Positions 36,770 through 49,610 of a stretch of DNA of 64,000 nucleotides are shown piece by piece (position 1 is the first letter of the stretch; every line of letters starts with the position of its first letter). Below the pieces are notes generated by a model that worked only from the letters and a program-made list of their open reading frames with translations, had not been told where the DNA came from and searched no databases. Origin of the DNA: Druceiella hillmani. Its lineage: Eukaryota > Arthropoda > Insecta > Lepidoptera > Hepialidae. The stretch is taken from NCBI GenBank assembly GCA_039881145.1, contig JAYKKI010000009.1:11038001-11102000 (forward strand), in the 5' to 3' direction. A program made the translations under genes and the position numbers.

Positions 36770-38640
36770 CTCTTAACGTAAACCAGGGAATTTCGCATTT
36801 CGTCGGTTGTCATATTTAATAACATAAAAATCTAGAAATTGTAACATAAATCAAATTAAAATTTTGTATATCCATTAATATTAAACAAATTTCGTCGTAT
36901 TGTAATATGAAAACTAAAACAATTACATCTCACCTTCCAGGAGCTAGCTCACAAGACGCGCAGTTTGTAAAGTTCACAGGAAGTTTCAGCATTCGGAACG
37001 TTTGGTTAACTCGTTGACAATCGTCGAGTTACTGCTAATGGCCCTTGCTTGTTCTAACTTCGATTAGAAGCAGCGTTCCTTCATTAATTAATCTATCTAA
37101 GACAGGGGTCTAAAATGAATGAAGTTTGATGCGGTGATATCTAGTTTGAATGTGGGTAATATTTACCTAATACCGAACTTTATTAGAGCAATACTAAACC
37201 TTATTTAATGGTGTACTTACGATATTTAAAGTTAAAATATTTCAGTTGAAATTAATGTGGACGATGTATATATACAGAAGTAGCTTTTCGCTCGCGCAGA
37301 CGTTTCGTTTTCTACACTTCAGTAAAATTTTCAATTAAGTTAAAAAAAGAGGTTGTAAATTAGACCCAAATGTATTTAATACTATTAAATATGTTAGTAT
37401 TTTAGGGCTTTTAAATAAATGTACAAAATTTTAAAAATTTGTGAATATTTTTCTATATGATAATTTTTTCCCATACAGATGGCCACCCTTTTTCACAAAC
37501 CTAGTGATTGAATTTCGCAAATTTCTAAAGCATATGTTACATAATTTGTATTTAAGTGAATTTGTATGGTTTCAAGTAAAAATTATCATAAAAATATTTC
37601 GTCCCATAGAAATTTAGCCACATCTTTTCACTCCGTTAGGGGTTTTATCTAGGAAAATCCTGAAACACCGCTAACATTATTTTTGTTAAAGAGCATAAAC
37701 ACCTAGTTTTAAGTAAAAACTACCATAAAAATATTTTTTCCCATACAAATTTAACCACCCCTTTTCACACCCTTGGGGAACGAATTCCTTCTTAAACTAT
37801 GCCCTCATTATAAAATCAACACCCTCTCCAAATTTCAAATTTTCATCATTAGCGATTTGGAATGGGCGTTGATATGTCAATCGGGACATTGCCTTTTATA
37901 TTTATAGTTTGTAAAGTTATAAGGGTATATCAATATAATTAGCATTGCCACTCACTCATAACTTATATAAAAATTGTTCAAATACAATTTCAGCATGGGT
38001 AACTAGTATTGTGTGCGAGAATTTGCTTGCTACCATTACAACTGTAATTTTAATTTCTATTTAAATAAATAATGTATTTTATATAAAATGTATTTATATT
38101 TAAAGCAATGGAATGTTGAAAATTATTTGGCGATATAAATTTCATAATCAATATATAACATTTTTCGACGTTTCCGGATAGACACTTTTTTGAGACTAGT
38201 TGAAAATCGCACATTTTTCAAAAAGTGTTAAAGGGAAATTTAAAAAAAATTAAATTACTTATCTTAATTCTTAAATTACTTATCTTAATTCTTCTTCTTA
38301 TCTAAATTTCATTTTAATAAGACTGTGACATTCAACATTATGACGAAAACGATTTTTTTCCCACCTGAAATTATTATGCATAATTACACTAAACAATTTT
38401 AATTATAATAGTTCCAGTTAAAATACATTTAATTTGTTTGTATCGGATTAACATGCAATCTGTAATTTTTTATTTTGTTTGTCTTATGTATTGAAAATCA
38501 GGGTCTATCACCATTTATTTGCAATGAAAATAACACTAACTTTTTTCCCAACCGTTTTTAAATAGCGATTTGTAATGCGGCTGGTAACTTTTCAACAGTG
38601 GTGCTTCTTCGCTAGATGTCAGGAAACAATTATATATAGT
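36770..38640 (+). repeat. C block, forward, third copy
   Basis: Same orientation as 23556-25665: the gtgacgactcttaacgtaaa start matches 24873. It extends further, to 38640, where it matches the inverted 19370-20240 region. It is more diverged from the C pair than the pair's members are from each other. It is interrupted by a foreign segment at about 37285-37905. Confidence 0.68.
37285..37905 (+). mobile_element. Probable 3' UTR fragment of a non-LTR retrotransposon
   Basis: Absent from the matching place in the C copy near 25405. It contains three diverged copies of a phrase like aaaaatattttttcccatac followed by a run like ccaccccttttcac (near 37460, 37590 and 37730), then gcgttgatatgtcaatcggg and acattgccttttatatttat. 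I recall this style of sequence from 3' ends of widespread arthropod LINE families. No ORF is present. A homology search is needed to name the family. Confidence 0.5.
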
Positions 38641-39747
38641 CAATATCTATTTGTGGACGAAATTTTATACAAATACATGTAGATTTTTTTGTGTAATTTA
38701 CATTCCAACATCAAATATTACAAACTTCCACACTTATAATATTAAATACAATCATTTCTTTTCTTTATAATCCTAGTTGAAGTTTAAAAAATGTTGCACA
38801 TTGCGTATTGCATTATACTTTCTGAAGGTCTTTATAATTATAATTCCTTACTTTACATGCTTTATTTAATAGGTGTCTTTAAGGGTCTATTAATGTAAAA
38901 TTAGATTAAATTTAATAGCTTTACATAGTTCTTCTTCCTTAATAGCAATAAAAGAATTCACAGAGATCATTGTCTAAAAAATTATCTGCTGGCTTCTATG
39001 GTTCCTGTAGATGTTAAAGTGGTTAACCTAGGTTAGGTTCTTTATGTAAGATCTGGCTATAGAAATCAAAATATTACATTATTTTTACTACGTTAGCTAC
39101 ATTTAGTTATGATATCTTTTATATTTTGAAAGTATTACACGAAAGGAAGATTTAAATTTTTTTTGAGTCACTTCAATTTTTTTAACAGTAAAATAGTAGA
39201 AAGCCAAAAAGCATCGTGGTTTCAAACAAACAATATACTTTTCATTATATGTCAGAAAATCCATAATATATTAAAAATGATGTTCGCGACCTTTGAATGA
39301 AATTTATCTATGATTAATGAGCCATCACAAAAAAAATAGCCATATTTTAACTTTGAATAGCTCACCCGTTGCATTGCTATATTTTGATTATTTCGTAAAA
39401 CAATAAACAAACGGGTTTTTTAAAAATTCAGTAATTACTTTGTAATTCAGAGAATTGTAGTAAATACTGTAGAAAATTTTGGTCTGGAAATAGCCAGGCG
39501 AATAAATAGCAGTTGCGCATTGAAAAATCAACGTAGAAATTTGATTCCGTATATATTTTACACAAACAACATTTAGATTAAATTTTGCCCTGCGTCTAAT
39601 TTTACAAGGAATTCGTGAAGAACAAGGCATTCAAAGTAAAAAAATTCTGTTCAACCGCACTTTTCTCGACGTTTTATGTTGTCCTTGAAAAATTTTTTAA
39701 ACGGCAAGCTAGAAATACGAGTTTCATCCTCGGTAATAGATGCCTAA

Positions 39748-39750
<3 letters not shown>

Positions 39751-39834
<84 letters not shown>

Positions 39835-39836
39835 CA

Positions 39837-39871
<35 letters not shown>
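39751..39871. repeat. (TA)n microsatellite in A
   Basis: TA run with single cata interruptions, at the position corresponding to 13792-13975. Confidence 0.9.
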
Positions 39872-42048
39872 TAATCCTTAGTTAGGCCGAAAAAATTAGA
39901 ATATAATTGTTCTAAATACTGTAATGACTTAACACAGGCAGCGTGCACCAAACATGAACTTCCATCCGTTTAAATTATGACCCGTGTGCGATACTTTATT
40001 TTATTTTATATTTGTTACTAAAAATCAATAATAAATACCGGTAAAAATACAGACTCATACAAAATACTCAAAAATCTGTTTAACTCATTTTAGTGAAATA
40101 ATCTGACGATATCTAATGTGTAGTCAATGACTTCTTCGCTTTTCAACCAACTTATTTTTTAGTTTATACGAGAAAAAGTTATTTAAAAAAATGTGAAAAG
40201 AGTGTTATACCTCGAAGCCGTGAAGGTAATTTTATGCCTTCTAAAGATTCATATTGTATTTCTCCTATATTTAGATCTTAATTTAAAATAAACATGTTCA
40301 ATTTGAAGATATTATGCAATCAAACAGCCGAACAAGCGCTTCGTTATTATAGTTCTTTTCCAGCGACGAACTTATATTTTCGATCTTTGTTGACTTTTGT
40401 TAGGAAAATATTTGCTTTGAGCGCTTTTCATGATACTGCGTTTTCATGATCGGTGTAAATTTACTCCTAACTATATGCTTTTGAAACTAGGTTACGTATT
40501 AAAAATTCGCAAATTTTGTTAAACCATGACATCGAAATGATAAATTACTATTTTACGAAAAATATACGAAATTTTCGTGAATTGGAATAAATCTGTTTTC
40601 AAATTATTCTATTATATTACTACAAAAAAATGTGGAAGGCTAATACAGGGAAAGTATATTCAATAAAAATTCAGCAAAATACAATTTTCAAAAATATGTG
40701 CGTTTGACTTTTGCTCCAAAATTCGCTCAAATATTAAACCAAGAAAATGTTTGCTCTCTTAATTTACCCTTTATAAATTTTAAACAAAAAAAAATATTAA
40801 TATTTAACACAACTTGTTTATTAGACGTAAAAATTAACTATGAATTAATTTTTTTACTTCTGTTTTAAAACCGTTTTAATTTAAGAAATTAAATTAAAAC
40901 GTTTCCTTTAAACTTTAAGGAAACACAATAGTAGGCGGATAAGATCCAACAAATACCAGAAAAGCATAATTTAAATTCTTTCTGCTTGTAAGTTCATTGC
41001 TGGAAAACACTGATTACTTTCTTCATATTAATAAAGTGTAGCTATATTTAGAAGAAAATTGTTACAGGATAAACGATCAATTAAATTGTTTGTAACTCTG
41101 GAAAATTTATCAAATATATAGTGACTCAAGTATTTGATTTGACCCGTTTGCGGGTAATTAATTTTAATTGTCATCGAATGAATGGAATTTGGAATATGAT
41201 ATTTGTAGAACGAACTTTAGATTTTGGTTATATATATATATAGCGTTTCAAAGTGCACTTAATTTAAAGACCAATCAACAATCGGATTCTATAGATGCAA
41301 ACGCAGAAATACAACAAAAAACTTGTTCTTTTTCCATTGTCAAATTACAATTACTTTTCATATTTTCGTTTTTAAATGTGTTTCTTAACATTCGTTAAAA
41401 TAGGATAGAAAATGTTCATATTCTTATATTTCATTAAGTTTAATTTTATTTTTGTGAATTTAGATTTAACGTTTTTAAGATTGTTTCAGTTTGTTTGTTA
41501 TCTTTCTGCTGCAGTATTTAATAATTCGATTTGCATTTCAATAGTTAGTAGTAAAATACACTAAATAGTTAAAAATTACATTGAACCTAACGCTTTGCCA
41601 ATGTTAACACTCATATGGAGGTAGCAATTTAATTTCTAGAATTGATTGTAAACCTTAATAAGATTCTATTGCATTTTTGTTTTCAGTATAGTCTAGATAT
41701 TTATTAGTCTTAGTCGTTTTTATTTTTATCTACATCTCTATGTAACAGACGCTGTAAATAGATTGAATCGAATGATTAAAATGAGAAGTTTACCTGACTT
41801 CAAAAGATACATATTCAAGTAATGACGTACTCCCTGATCTAATAATATAAAATTATATATGTAGAGTATACACGATTGGATCTAATCAAGAAATCGTTTC
41901 ACGTTTGAAATTTTTTATTCATTTACCGTAATTACTTACAATTCCAATAAAAATTTGTTGAAATACTTTTTACATTCCTCGAAACTATACATGGCTACAT
42001 ATATCTGAATGCATTGTTTGTATTATTATATAAGTAATAGTTGTGTCC

Positions 42049-42320
42049 CATGGCTTCACTTACGTGAGATTCGAAACTGGAAAAAAAATTCCCTCGAATA
42101 TTGCTTTTAGGTGTAAACTATTACCCTACCAAATTTTCCAAAAATTCGTTCAGTAGATTACGCGTGATTGCCACGCAAAGTAACAACACACCGGCAGATG
42201 GAGAAAAATTGTAGCAAATTTTTCCGGCTGCTATAATCATTATATATCCTAGACCACTCTTTAAAATATTTTTTATCTACAAAATTTACTCTATTGCAAT
42301 TTTATTATATATATAGATTA
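42049..42320 (+). mobile_element. Short insertion, possibly a non-LTR/SINE 3' fragment
   Basis: Absent from the homologous place in the A copy near 36330. It contains attcgttcagtagattacgc and gtgattgccacgcaaagtaa, a phrase typical of arthropod retroelement tails, and ends in ttttattatatatatagatt. The insertion limits are inferred from loss of alignment and are approximate. Confidence 0.45.
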
Positions 42321-42479
42321 ATATGTGTTGATATGACTGCATCGTTTAGTTTAATAAGTAAAACCTTCATCATTCCTATTGCTAGTTGATGTCGCAGGGT
42401 GGTTTTAATTATTAAATCTTAAAATTTCTATTATATTTCTTTTTGTTCACCAAGTATAGCTAACACTTATTGTCCTCTT

Positions 42480-43859
42480 TAAAAAAACATTTACGTTACT
42501 CAAACCTAATTCACTCAAAAACAATTGGAATATATTTATTTCGTTTTAACAGCAACGTACTTGTACAACGTACGTGTTTCTGAGAAGCAAAATCCCCAAT
42601 GGAATATTTAATGTCGGAGATCGATCTCAAAATAAATCAGGAGTGTTTTTAAAGCCAGATGAAAACTCAACAAATATTTCCCCTCAGGTGCTGAGAGTGA
42701 ATTTTTTATATGCTGAAATGAGTAAATTGTTGGGCACTTAGATACTCTGATCGATTACTTAAGTTGGTGAGGGACCGGTTGGCTAAATTTTACCTTAAAT
42801 AGCCGGAGTCGGTCCACCTTTTGGATGGAAGCTTTGAAGTATCTCATTCGTTTATCATCTATCTGAGATAGGGACTTTGTGGGTGTAAAATAAAACAATT
42901 TATCTATATAATCTAATAACTTAATTCATTTCAGTGAATATAAAATTCGTGAACTTTTTAATTTTCTCGGTCAGACGTATCACATTTTCTAGTATTAATT
43001 TACCATTAACAATTAACGAATGTTTCAAATTAATCAAGTAAATTATACTTCCAAGTCTCGTGAATGAAAACCGAGAAGCATGTTTAAGTAAAGTTCATAT
43101 TACATGTGAGATATTGCATGGTAGAAGTACGTAATTGGCGCTTTTAGGAAGAAATTAAAATTTCTATACGTGCTCGGGAGTGAACAAATATTTTCGAAGA
43201 CTTGTATATTCATTTAGCTTATAGATTTACAGTAAAAATCGTTTAAAAGTTTTCTATGTACTATATTTACCGTTTAAAACATTGATTGCATGATGTAAAC
43301 ATAATTTATCTGACTAGTAGCCGATGACGGCATATTTCTAGAGATTTATTTTGACGTATCGTAGTCACATCGCAATCTGGTGTAATCTTGACTATAGTGT
43401 TTTGCATTTTGATTTCAGTTTTAGACATATTTATTATTACAAAATCGTTTTAGTTACCCCAACTTTTATTTTAAATTATTCAAGGCCTTGTTATATACTG
43501 ATGAAGTAGTTATAAGATAATATTTAACAACATTGAATTCGGGACAACAAAGTTAAACGTGATTGGCATCCGCTTGCAAGTATTTTGTTTCTGTGGATAT
43601 TTTAATATTGGCTGAGTTTAATGAAATAAATATTCTTCTGAATTAATAAATGAAGAAATTTATCTTCCTGAGTTACATTCAGTATTAATGGTAATATACT
43701 CATATATTGAAAAAGTTTCCAGGAAATGTTTTACTAAAACAACGGAGCAGAAAATAAAATATTATTCAGTTTTCTCAACTTGCAGTTTGTTTAAAACTTT
43801 ATTTTTTGAAAAACTAAAATTTTGTGTTTATATATATATATACATGTATATATATATAT

Positions 43860-43930
<71 letters not shown>

Positions 43931-44870
43931 TGAACATGGTTCAAAATTGACGTTTTTATTTAGATAGTGCGCAATGGTGATGCAATGAATATTTTTTATC
44001 CTATTTTTATAATGAATTTTGACGTTCTCCTTTTTAAAAGTTTCTCGACACAATTATAGGGAGCAAGAGATATAGATTATTTTAATTTTAAAAAACTTTT
44101 GTAAACAACGTACCTTCTTCAAACGGCAAAAGCGAATAATCATGAACATTTAATTTTTACTAGCAAAACCTATGTAGATACCGTTTCAATGTCAATGACC
44201 AGTTGAAATCATTGATGAAGCAGAATGCAAATTAAATTGTCCCTTGCCAAATATATTACTATATGAATTATATATAAAGTCATATACTTTAATTCGGACT
44301 GAAATATCAACTTAGTACTCGTCTCTACGTGAAACGATTCTTTACGTAAACTTTAGTATTAGTAACGTTTTAGTATTAATGAGCAGTTGACATCATCATT
44401 AGTTGCATTTATTTTACAGCAAATTTGAAGCAACCATATATTATGGATATTAACGTAATGTCTAAAAATACATACGGCCAAATCGAGTTGGCCCTAATCA
44501 AACACAATATTACAACATAAATAATATATAAGTTCAATTCTTGAATTCGAATTCAAATATCAACATAGCACTCCCCTCTGCATGACACGATGAATTCAAT
44601 TAATATTTAAACTATGCTATCAGAATTTACATACTAAGTACTTATTACGCGGACTATAGATAGATGAATAGCAATTGTATATAGTATTTTAAAGTTTAAG
44701 CGATAAAAAATTAATAGTTAAGGAACATTAAAAAGACATGATTTTGTAGCAATATGAACTAAAACAAAAAAATTAATTTTTATAAGTAATAATTTTGGTC
44801 AATGGCGAAAGCATGTTTTACAACTCAGTAAAATTTAATTTATGAATAAGCTTAAAATAAGAATATGACT
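42480..44870 (+). repeat. X block, forward
   Basis: Begins with the X outer end (gttactcaaacctaattcac) and the ggtgagggaccggttggct landmark near 42765. It holds the (TA)n tract and a segment near 43990-44160 like 1800-1930. The conserved Y segment is deleted: after gatgaattcaattaatattt (44590) it passes directly to the catactaagtacttattacg segment. It leads into S monomers. Confidence 0.68.
43828..43926. repeat. (TA)n microsatellite in X
   Basis: TA run with a few cata or gtata interruptions, at the X position also occupied at 6674, 52115 and 60334. Confidence 0.9.
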
Positions 44871-46270
44871 ATAACCTACTTTATATTTTCAGCTGCTGGG
44901 AATTAACAGGATAACTTGAAAATATATAACCATACATGAAACAAAAATTAAAAATTAGCAAACTGCTGGAAAACGGACGAATATTATTTATATCAAATAA
45001 TAATAAAATGTCTTTCCTAAAAATACATAATTTGTTATTTTATCGTTACGTTATTAGTTAAGAGTAGGTATTTATTAATATAAACATTTTAAGAAATTTA
45101 AAATTCCAATGAGAGTACTTTGAAATGAATAGCACATTTTATCTTTTCGTCTAACATAAAATTGAAAAGATAACTTGAAGATATATGGCCATATTCGAAA
45201 TAAAAAAAAATTTAATTCCTTTAGAAGCATAGAAAATTACTGGAATACGTACCAATATTAATAAATCCAAAAATGATCTACTTTATTTAAAAATATACGT
45301 TATTCGTTATTGTGTGATTGGTAAATTAGCAGAGTTAGTACTTGTAAAACAAACCAGGCATAGGACAAGGAATTCTAAATAATTAAAAATTTTCATGAGA
45401 CTTTGAAATTAATAACTCATATTTTTTTACCCAGTGCGAAATTTATACAGTGACTGGAAAATAGATCGCCATATCCATAGTAAAATATAAAAATTGCGTC
45501 AAAGTTATAGGAAACAATTGAAATACGTAACAATATTACTTACATATAATAATATCAAACTTTATTGCCTAAATATACATAAATCGTCGTTTTATCATTA
45601 GTTTATTAACAAAGAGCAGGTATTTGTAAAACAAGCCAAGCAAAGTATGAGGAATTTACGTATTAAAAATTCTCCAGAGGGTCTTAGGGTAAAAAGATAA
45701 AATAGGTTATTGACTTCAAATTACTCCGATGGGAATTTTTATTTATTTAAAATTCCTTCTCGTTTGTCTGGATAAAAACCTGCTCTTTGCTCTAATGACA
45801 AAATAAGGAGTTTTGTTTTTTATGTAATAAAGTTTGATATTTTTCGACACAAGTAATATCGATATGCATTCAAGTAGTTTCCGATAATTTTAAAGAAATT
45901 GTTATTTTTTATTTCAAATAGAGCGATATACATATCCAAGTTATCTTGTAAATTTCACTTAGGATGAAAAGATAAAATGGGTTATTAACTTCAAAATAAT
46001 CTCCTGGTGATTTTTTATCACTAAACATTCTTTGTCCTTTGCTTGGTTTATTTTACAAGTACTCTCTACTTATCACCTAATGATAAAATAACGAATCATA
46101 TATTGTTAAACAACAAAATAGGGTATTATTCAATATATGTAATATTGATACGTATTTCAGTAGTTTTCGATAACTTTAAAAGAATTTTTAGTATTGGCTT
46201 CAAATATGGCAACATAATTTCAAGTCATTTTGTAAATTTCCCGCAGGTCGAAAAGTTAAATTGGTTATTA
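44870..46270. repeat. S satellite array with orientation switch near 45690
   Basis: Forward monomers show the anchor phrase (aagagtaggtatttattaat, gagttagtacttgtaaaaca, aagagcaggtatttgtaaaa) near 45060, 45332 and 45611, a spacing of about 275-280 bp. From about 45690 the reverse complement runs to 46270. This is the clearest copy of the X-S-S'-X' arrangement. Confidence 0.72.
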
Positions 46271-47737
46271 TCTTGTTTTAAGTTTAATTAAAAGTTTTAA
46301 TTATACGAAATTGTGAGTCGTATATTCTCCATTGGTTTTTGATTGATTTTTTTTCGGTGAATATTACTTTAAAAGTAATAATTTTTTTTCTGTAAATTAG
46401 CAAAAAAATTCAGTTTCTAAGTATTCTTGATCGGGGGAAAGTATTCTATGTTTTAATTTAAATTTTAAATAGATTTTATATAATAGTCTCGACGATTGCG
46501 ATTCATCGGTCTTAAGTCTTCGTGATCGGTGTTAGTATGAGAATGCTGAAAATTGTATTTGATGTTCCTTAGAAAAAATTTCATAATGTGTTTTAGATTT
46601 TAAACTGTATCTTAAGCGCCATTTTAGTAAAAACTTATTTTAAACTGGTTCAGCAATTTTTATGCTATGATCGAATAAATAAACAAGCGCGTAAAGAAAA
46701 AAATAGAAAGACGTCCCTTGGGATATATATAATATAGACAAAAAGTGGTCTAAATTTCAAAAGAATACTTGAAATAATTTTATTGAAAGTCTCATTTGAA
46801 GCAGTCCATTAGTATTTGCTTTATACTTGAAAGAGCGGATAGCCTTTCAGCTATTTATTAATTACTAAATGCCTTTCTCTTTTTGCACAAAATTATTTTG
46901 TATATCCATTTCTAAAACTAGACAGCAATGATATAGTTTAAGAAAGTAAGAACTGTTTCAATAAAATTTATTACCATATTAATAGGTTGAAAAATCTTTA
47001 CTTTCTATTCTCTTCATAAATGAATAAAAATGTGTATTTAAAACATATATATTGATAATCGCGAACATCTATCACAAAAGTGGTATAGGCAAAATATTTA
47101 AAAATGTTATTATATTGTAAGCTAATGAAACCAGGCAATGTAAAACGACAGGCTGTTTGAACAGTTTTCAATTATTTTATTACCCAATTTATTATTGGAA
47201 TTGATTAATTTTTTTCTTTATTAATATAAACTTTACTTGAAGGTGTTCAATATAAAAATAAACATATAATTAAATTGCAAGGAAAGTAAGAAATTGAATT
47301 TTATTCTGCTAAATATATTTTTAACTCTACAAATATATTTTAAAAATGTACTTAAGAAGTTTTTAGAAGTTTCAAAAATTACATAGACACATAGCACGTT
47401 TTATGTTCAGGGCTCCATTATATCTGGTAATAATAGTGTATTCACATCTGTTCTCAAAACTACGAAACAAATTTATAACTGATTTAATAAAGTATAATGA
47501 AGAGTTGCGTAGCCACAATCACCGGGCCATATGTAAACCTCAGCTCGATTTTAAGCCCGCAGCTCCAGTTTTTGTAAGTTGTGGATTAAATATTAATTTG
47601 AATTCATCGTTTAATACAGAGGTGAGTGCTAAGTTGACATTTTAATCCGAATTGAAACCTATGCTATTGTATATAATTCACATCATAATGTTATATTCGG
47701 TTAGGGGCAACTTGGTTTGGCTGTATGTATTTTAAAA

Positions 47738-48159
47738 TCATCATCATATATATTAATACGTTAAGGTTAAGATGTTACACTTCCTTTTTAGAAAAAACCT
47801 CACAACTAATCCACATAAATTATATATCATTTTATAGATAATTGCTTGCTCTACCGGCATCCACAACTAAAAAATTTATTATTTCTATTGTTTTTGCAAA
47901 TTAATTAATTATTAAAATTATATACACAAAACAGCAATGCTGCCATCTAACGGCTCAACGTCAATATGATTGACGGTCGGTAAAATTTTTGTTTAATTTC
48001 AAATCCACTCACGTATAATAGTATAAAAGTGGCGCTTTAGCTCAATGCTTTTGATACTTGCGCCTCTATATGTCAATTTTAGTAAAATATTTGTTTGATC
48101 TGTCATCTGAGCTTCATAATGGAATAAATAATGCGAAGACTTCGCACGGGTCACGCTAG
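47738..48159 (+). mobile_element. Non-autonomous Helitron
   Basis: The 422 bp insertion starts with TC (47738) directly after an A and ends with CTAG (48156-48159) directly before a T, the A/T insertion hallmark of Helitrons. Just upstream of CTAG lies a short hairpin (gcgaa gac ttcgc, 48133-48145), about ten bases from the end, as expected. The flanks join (tgtattttaaaa / tattacattaatat) in agreement with uninterrupted X copies near 5620 and 56270. It has no ORF, so it would have depended on a Rep/helicase supplied elsewhere. Confidence 0.78.
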
Positions 48160-48358
48160 TATTACATTAATATAGATACCTGCTTAAAATTTGTTGTAAA
48201 TAAAAAGCTGACGATCATTTCAGCTGCTCATTCATTTTAAAACGATATTAGCACTGAAGTTTTGCCAGTAAGAATTAAATATTCAAAATTATTCGCTTTT
48301 GCCGTTTGAGGAAGGTATGTTGTTTATAAAAGAACGATCTTATAAATTGCAGTGACTA

Positions 48359-48390
<32 letters not shown>
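48359..48390. repeat. Short (TA)n tract
   Basis: TA run near the end of the reverse X block, just before S- and E. Confidence 0.85.
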
Positions 48391-48439
48391 ATACACATAA
48401 CGTATTAGAAATAAAATGTTAAATCAACTGACAATTGGG

Positions 48440-48700
48440 AAAAACTAAATGATTTCCGCAGGATGAAGGAATAAAATGGGCTATTCATTTTAAAGTATTC
48501 TCCACTGCCTGGTTTATTAAACTAATGATAAAATTATAAAAGATATATTTGCATGCAATCAAGATTGCTATTATCCGATATAAGTAATATTATTATGTAT
48601 TCTGATAGTTTCCGATAATTTTATAGATATTTATTATATAGTTATTACTTCAAAAACAGCAATATATTTTCAAGGTATCTCGTAAATTTCGCGGAGGGTG
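48440..48700 (-). repeat. S satellite monomer, reverse
   Basis: A reversed monomer: aaatgatttccgcaggatga, aaaatgggctattcatttta and later tctcgtaaatttcgcggagg. It sits immediately before E, as at 57935-58425. Confidence 0.6.
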
Positions 48701-49610
48701 AGAAAAAAAAATAATCTGGGTACGTAATAATTACAAGAGTATAGTTTATAATAGTAATTTTGTCTAAACAAGTTATTCAAGTCATAAAACTTCTCACAAA
48801 AATACAAAGTGTTACAAAGCAATTTTTCGAATCAGTTCCTTAGAAAACATGATGATTAATATAAATTATTACATTAAAATGCAATAACAGATTGAAAAAG
48901 TTATTAACGTTTAAATAAAAATTAGCAAAAGAAATAATTAAAAGTCGTAATTATATTAAGAACTTGATTGCTTTCTATATAAATGACCGCGACATAAAAT
49001 TACTTAATAAACTTGACAATATTAAGATAAGGTTATAGCAATTTTTTTTTATTTGAACCTCCAATGTCAAATAATAGCTTGTTGAGTTAAGTTTTAGCGT
49101 AAAAAAACTTCGAAAAACATAATTTCAAAATTGCGAACTAAGCTTGATGCATTAAGGCCGCTATTCAAAACTGAAATATATTCAAACCAGTGAAGGGTTC
49201 GTAAAATTTATAGAAAAGCCACCTCAAATTAGCATAATATATCCTTAAGGGTATCTGTTTGTAACCCTATGCACAACCTCCACAAACTACTTAGAACTTA
49301 CTAAAACGTATTTAAGACTTTACGAGGTAGGGGGGAGACTAAGTTTGGTAGTGAAATTAACTAGAGGTAGAGTGCTCAGTACAGCTTCTTTGCACAATAG
49401 TTTTAAGACATATTAGCCTAGTTGATTGTATTATGTGACTTTTGAGTAAGTGTCTGTGAAAGAGATATATTTTACTAATTAAAAAATGTTATTGAGGTCT
49501 TTTGTCAAAAAGCATACTTCTTTAATTATTGCATACGATTCCTTTGATCTTTTACTGATACGTCAGCTGAGAGCGTGTACAAATACATCATTACGATGTA
49601 CCTCACAATT
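48700..49610 (+). repeat. E block, forward
   Basis: Parallel to 58425-59560 and inverted to 7735-8700. Landmarks: acaaagtgttacaaagcaat near 48806, gtgaagggttcgtaaaattt near 49190, and tttgtaaccctatgcacaac near 49257. It joins X directly near 49610-49640, and the same S-E-X order occurs at 58-60 kb. Confidence 0.66.

Larger units (their letters stand above)
38640..42480 (-). repeat. A block, reverse, longest copy
   Basis: Inverted relative to 12820-15240 and 27140-30315, parallel to 32805-36505. It spans all of A, from caatatctatttgtggacga at the left to the A-X join near 42380-42480. It contains a (TA)n tract and a 270 bp insertion. The frame at 41168-41398 and the others here are not conserved between A copies and are not called as genes. 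Confidence 0.7.
46270..48440 (-). repeat. X block, reverse
   Basis: Mirror of the inner X: 46490-46545 and 46600-47130 correspond inverted to 53200-53790 and to 10400-10900. The Y segment is present in reverse at about 47380-47610. It is interrupted by a Helitron (47738-48159) and ends near a short TA tract (48359-48390). Confidence 0.68.

Noticed and set aside
44870..46270. Regular repeats suggestive of a CRISPR array
   Set aside because: Monomers are about 275 bp, diverged and without spacers; this is a eukaryotic satellite-like repeat.
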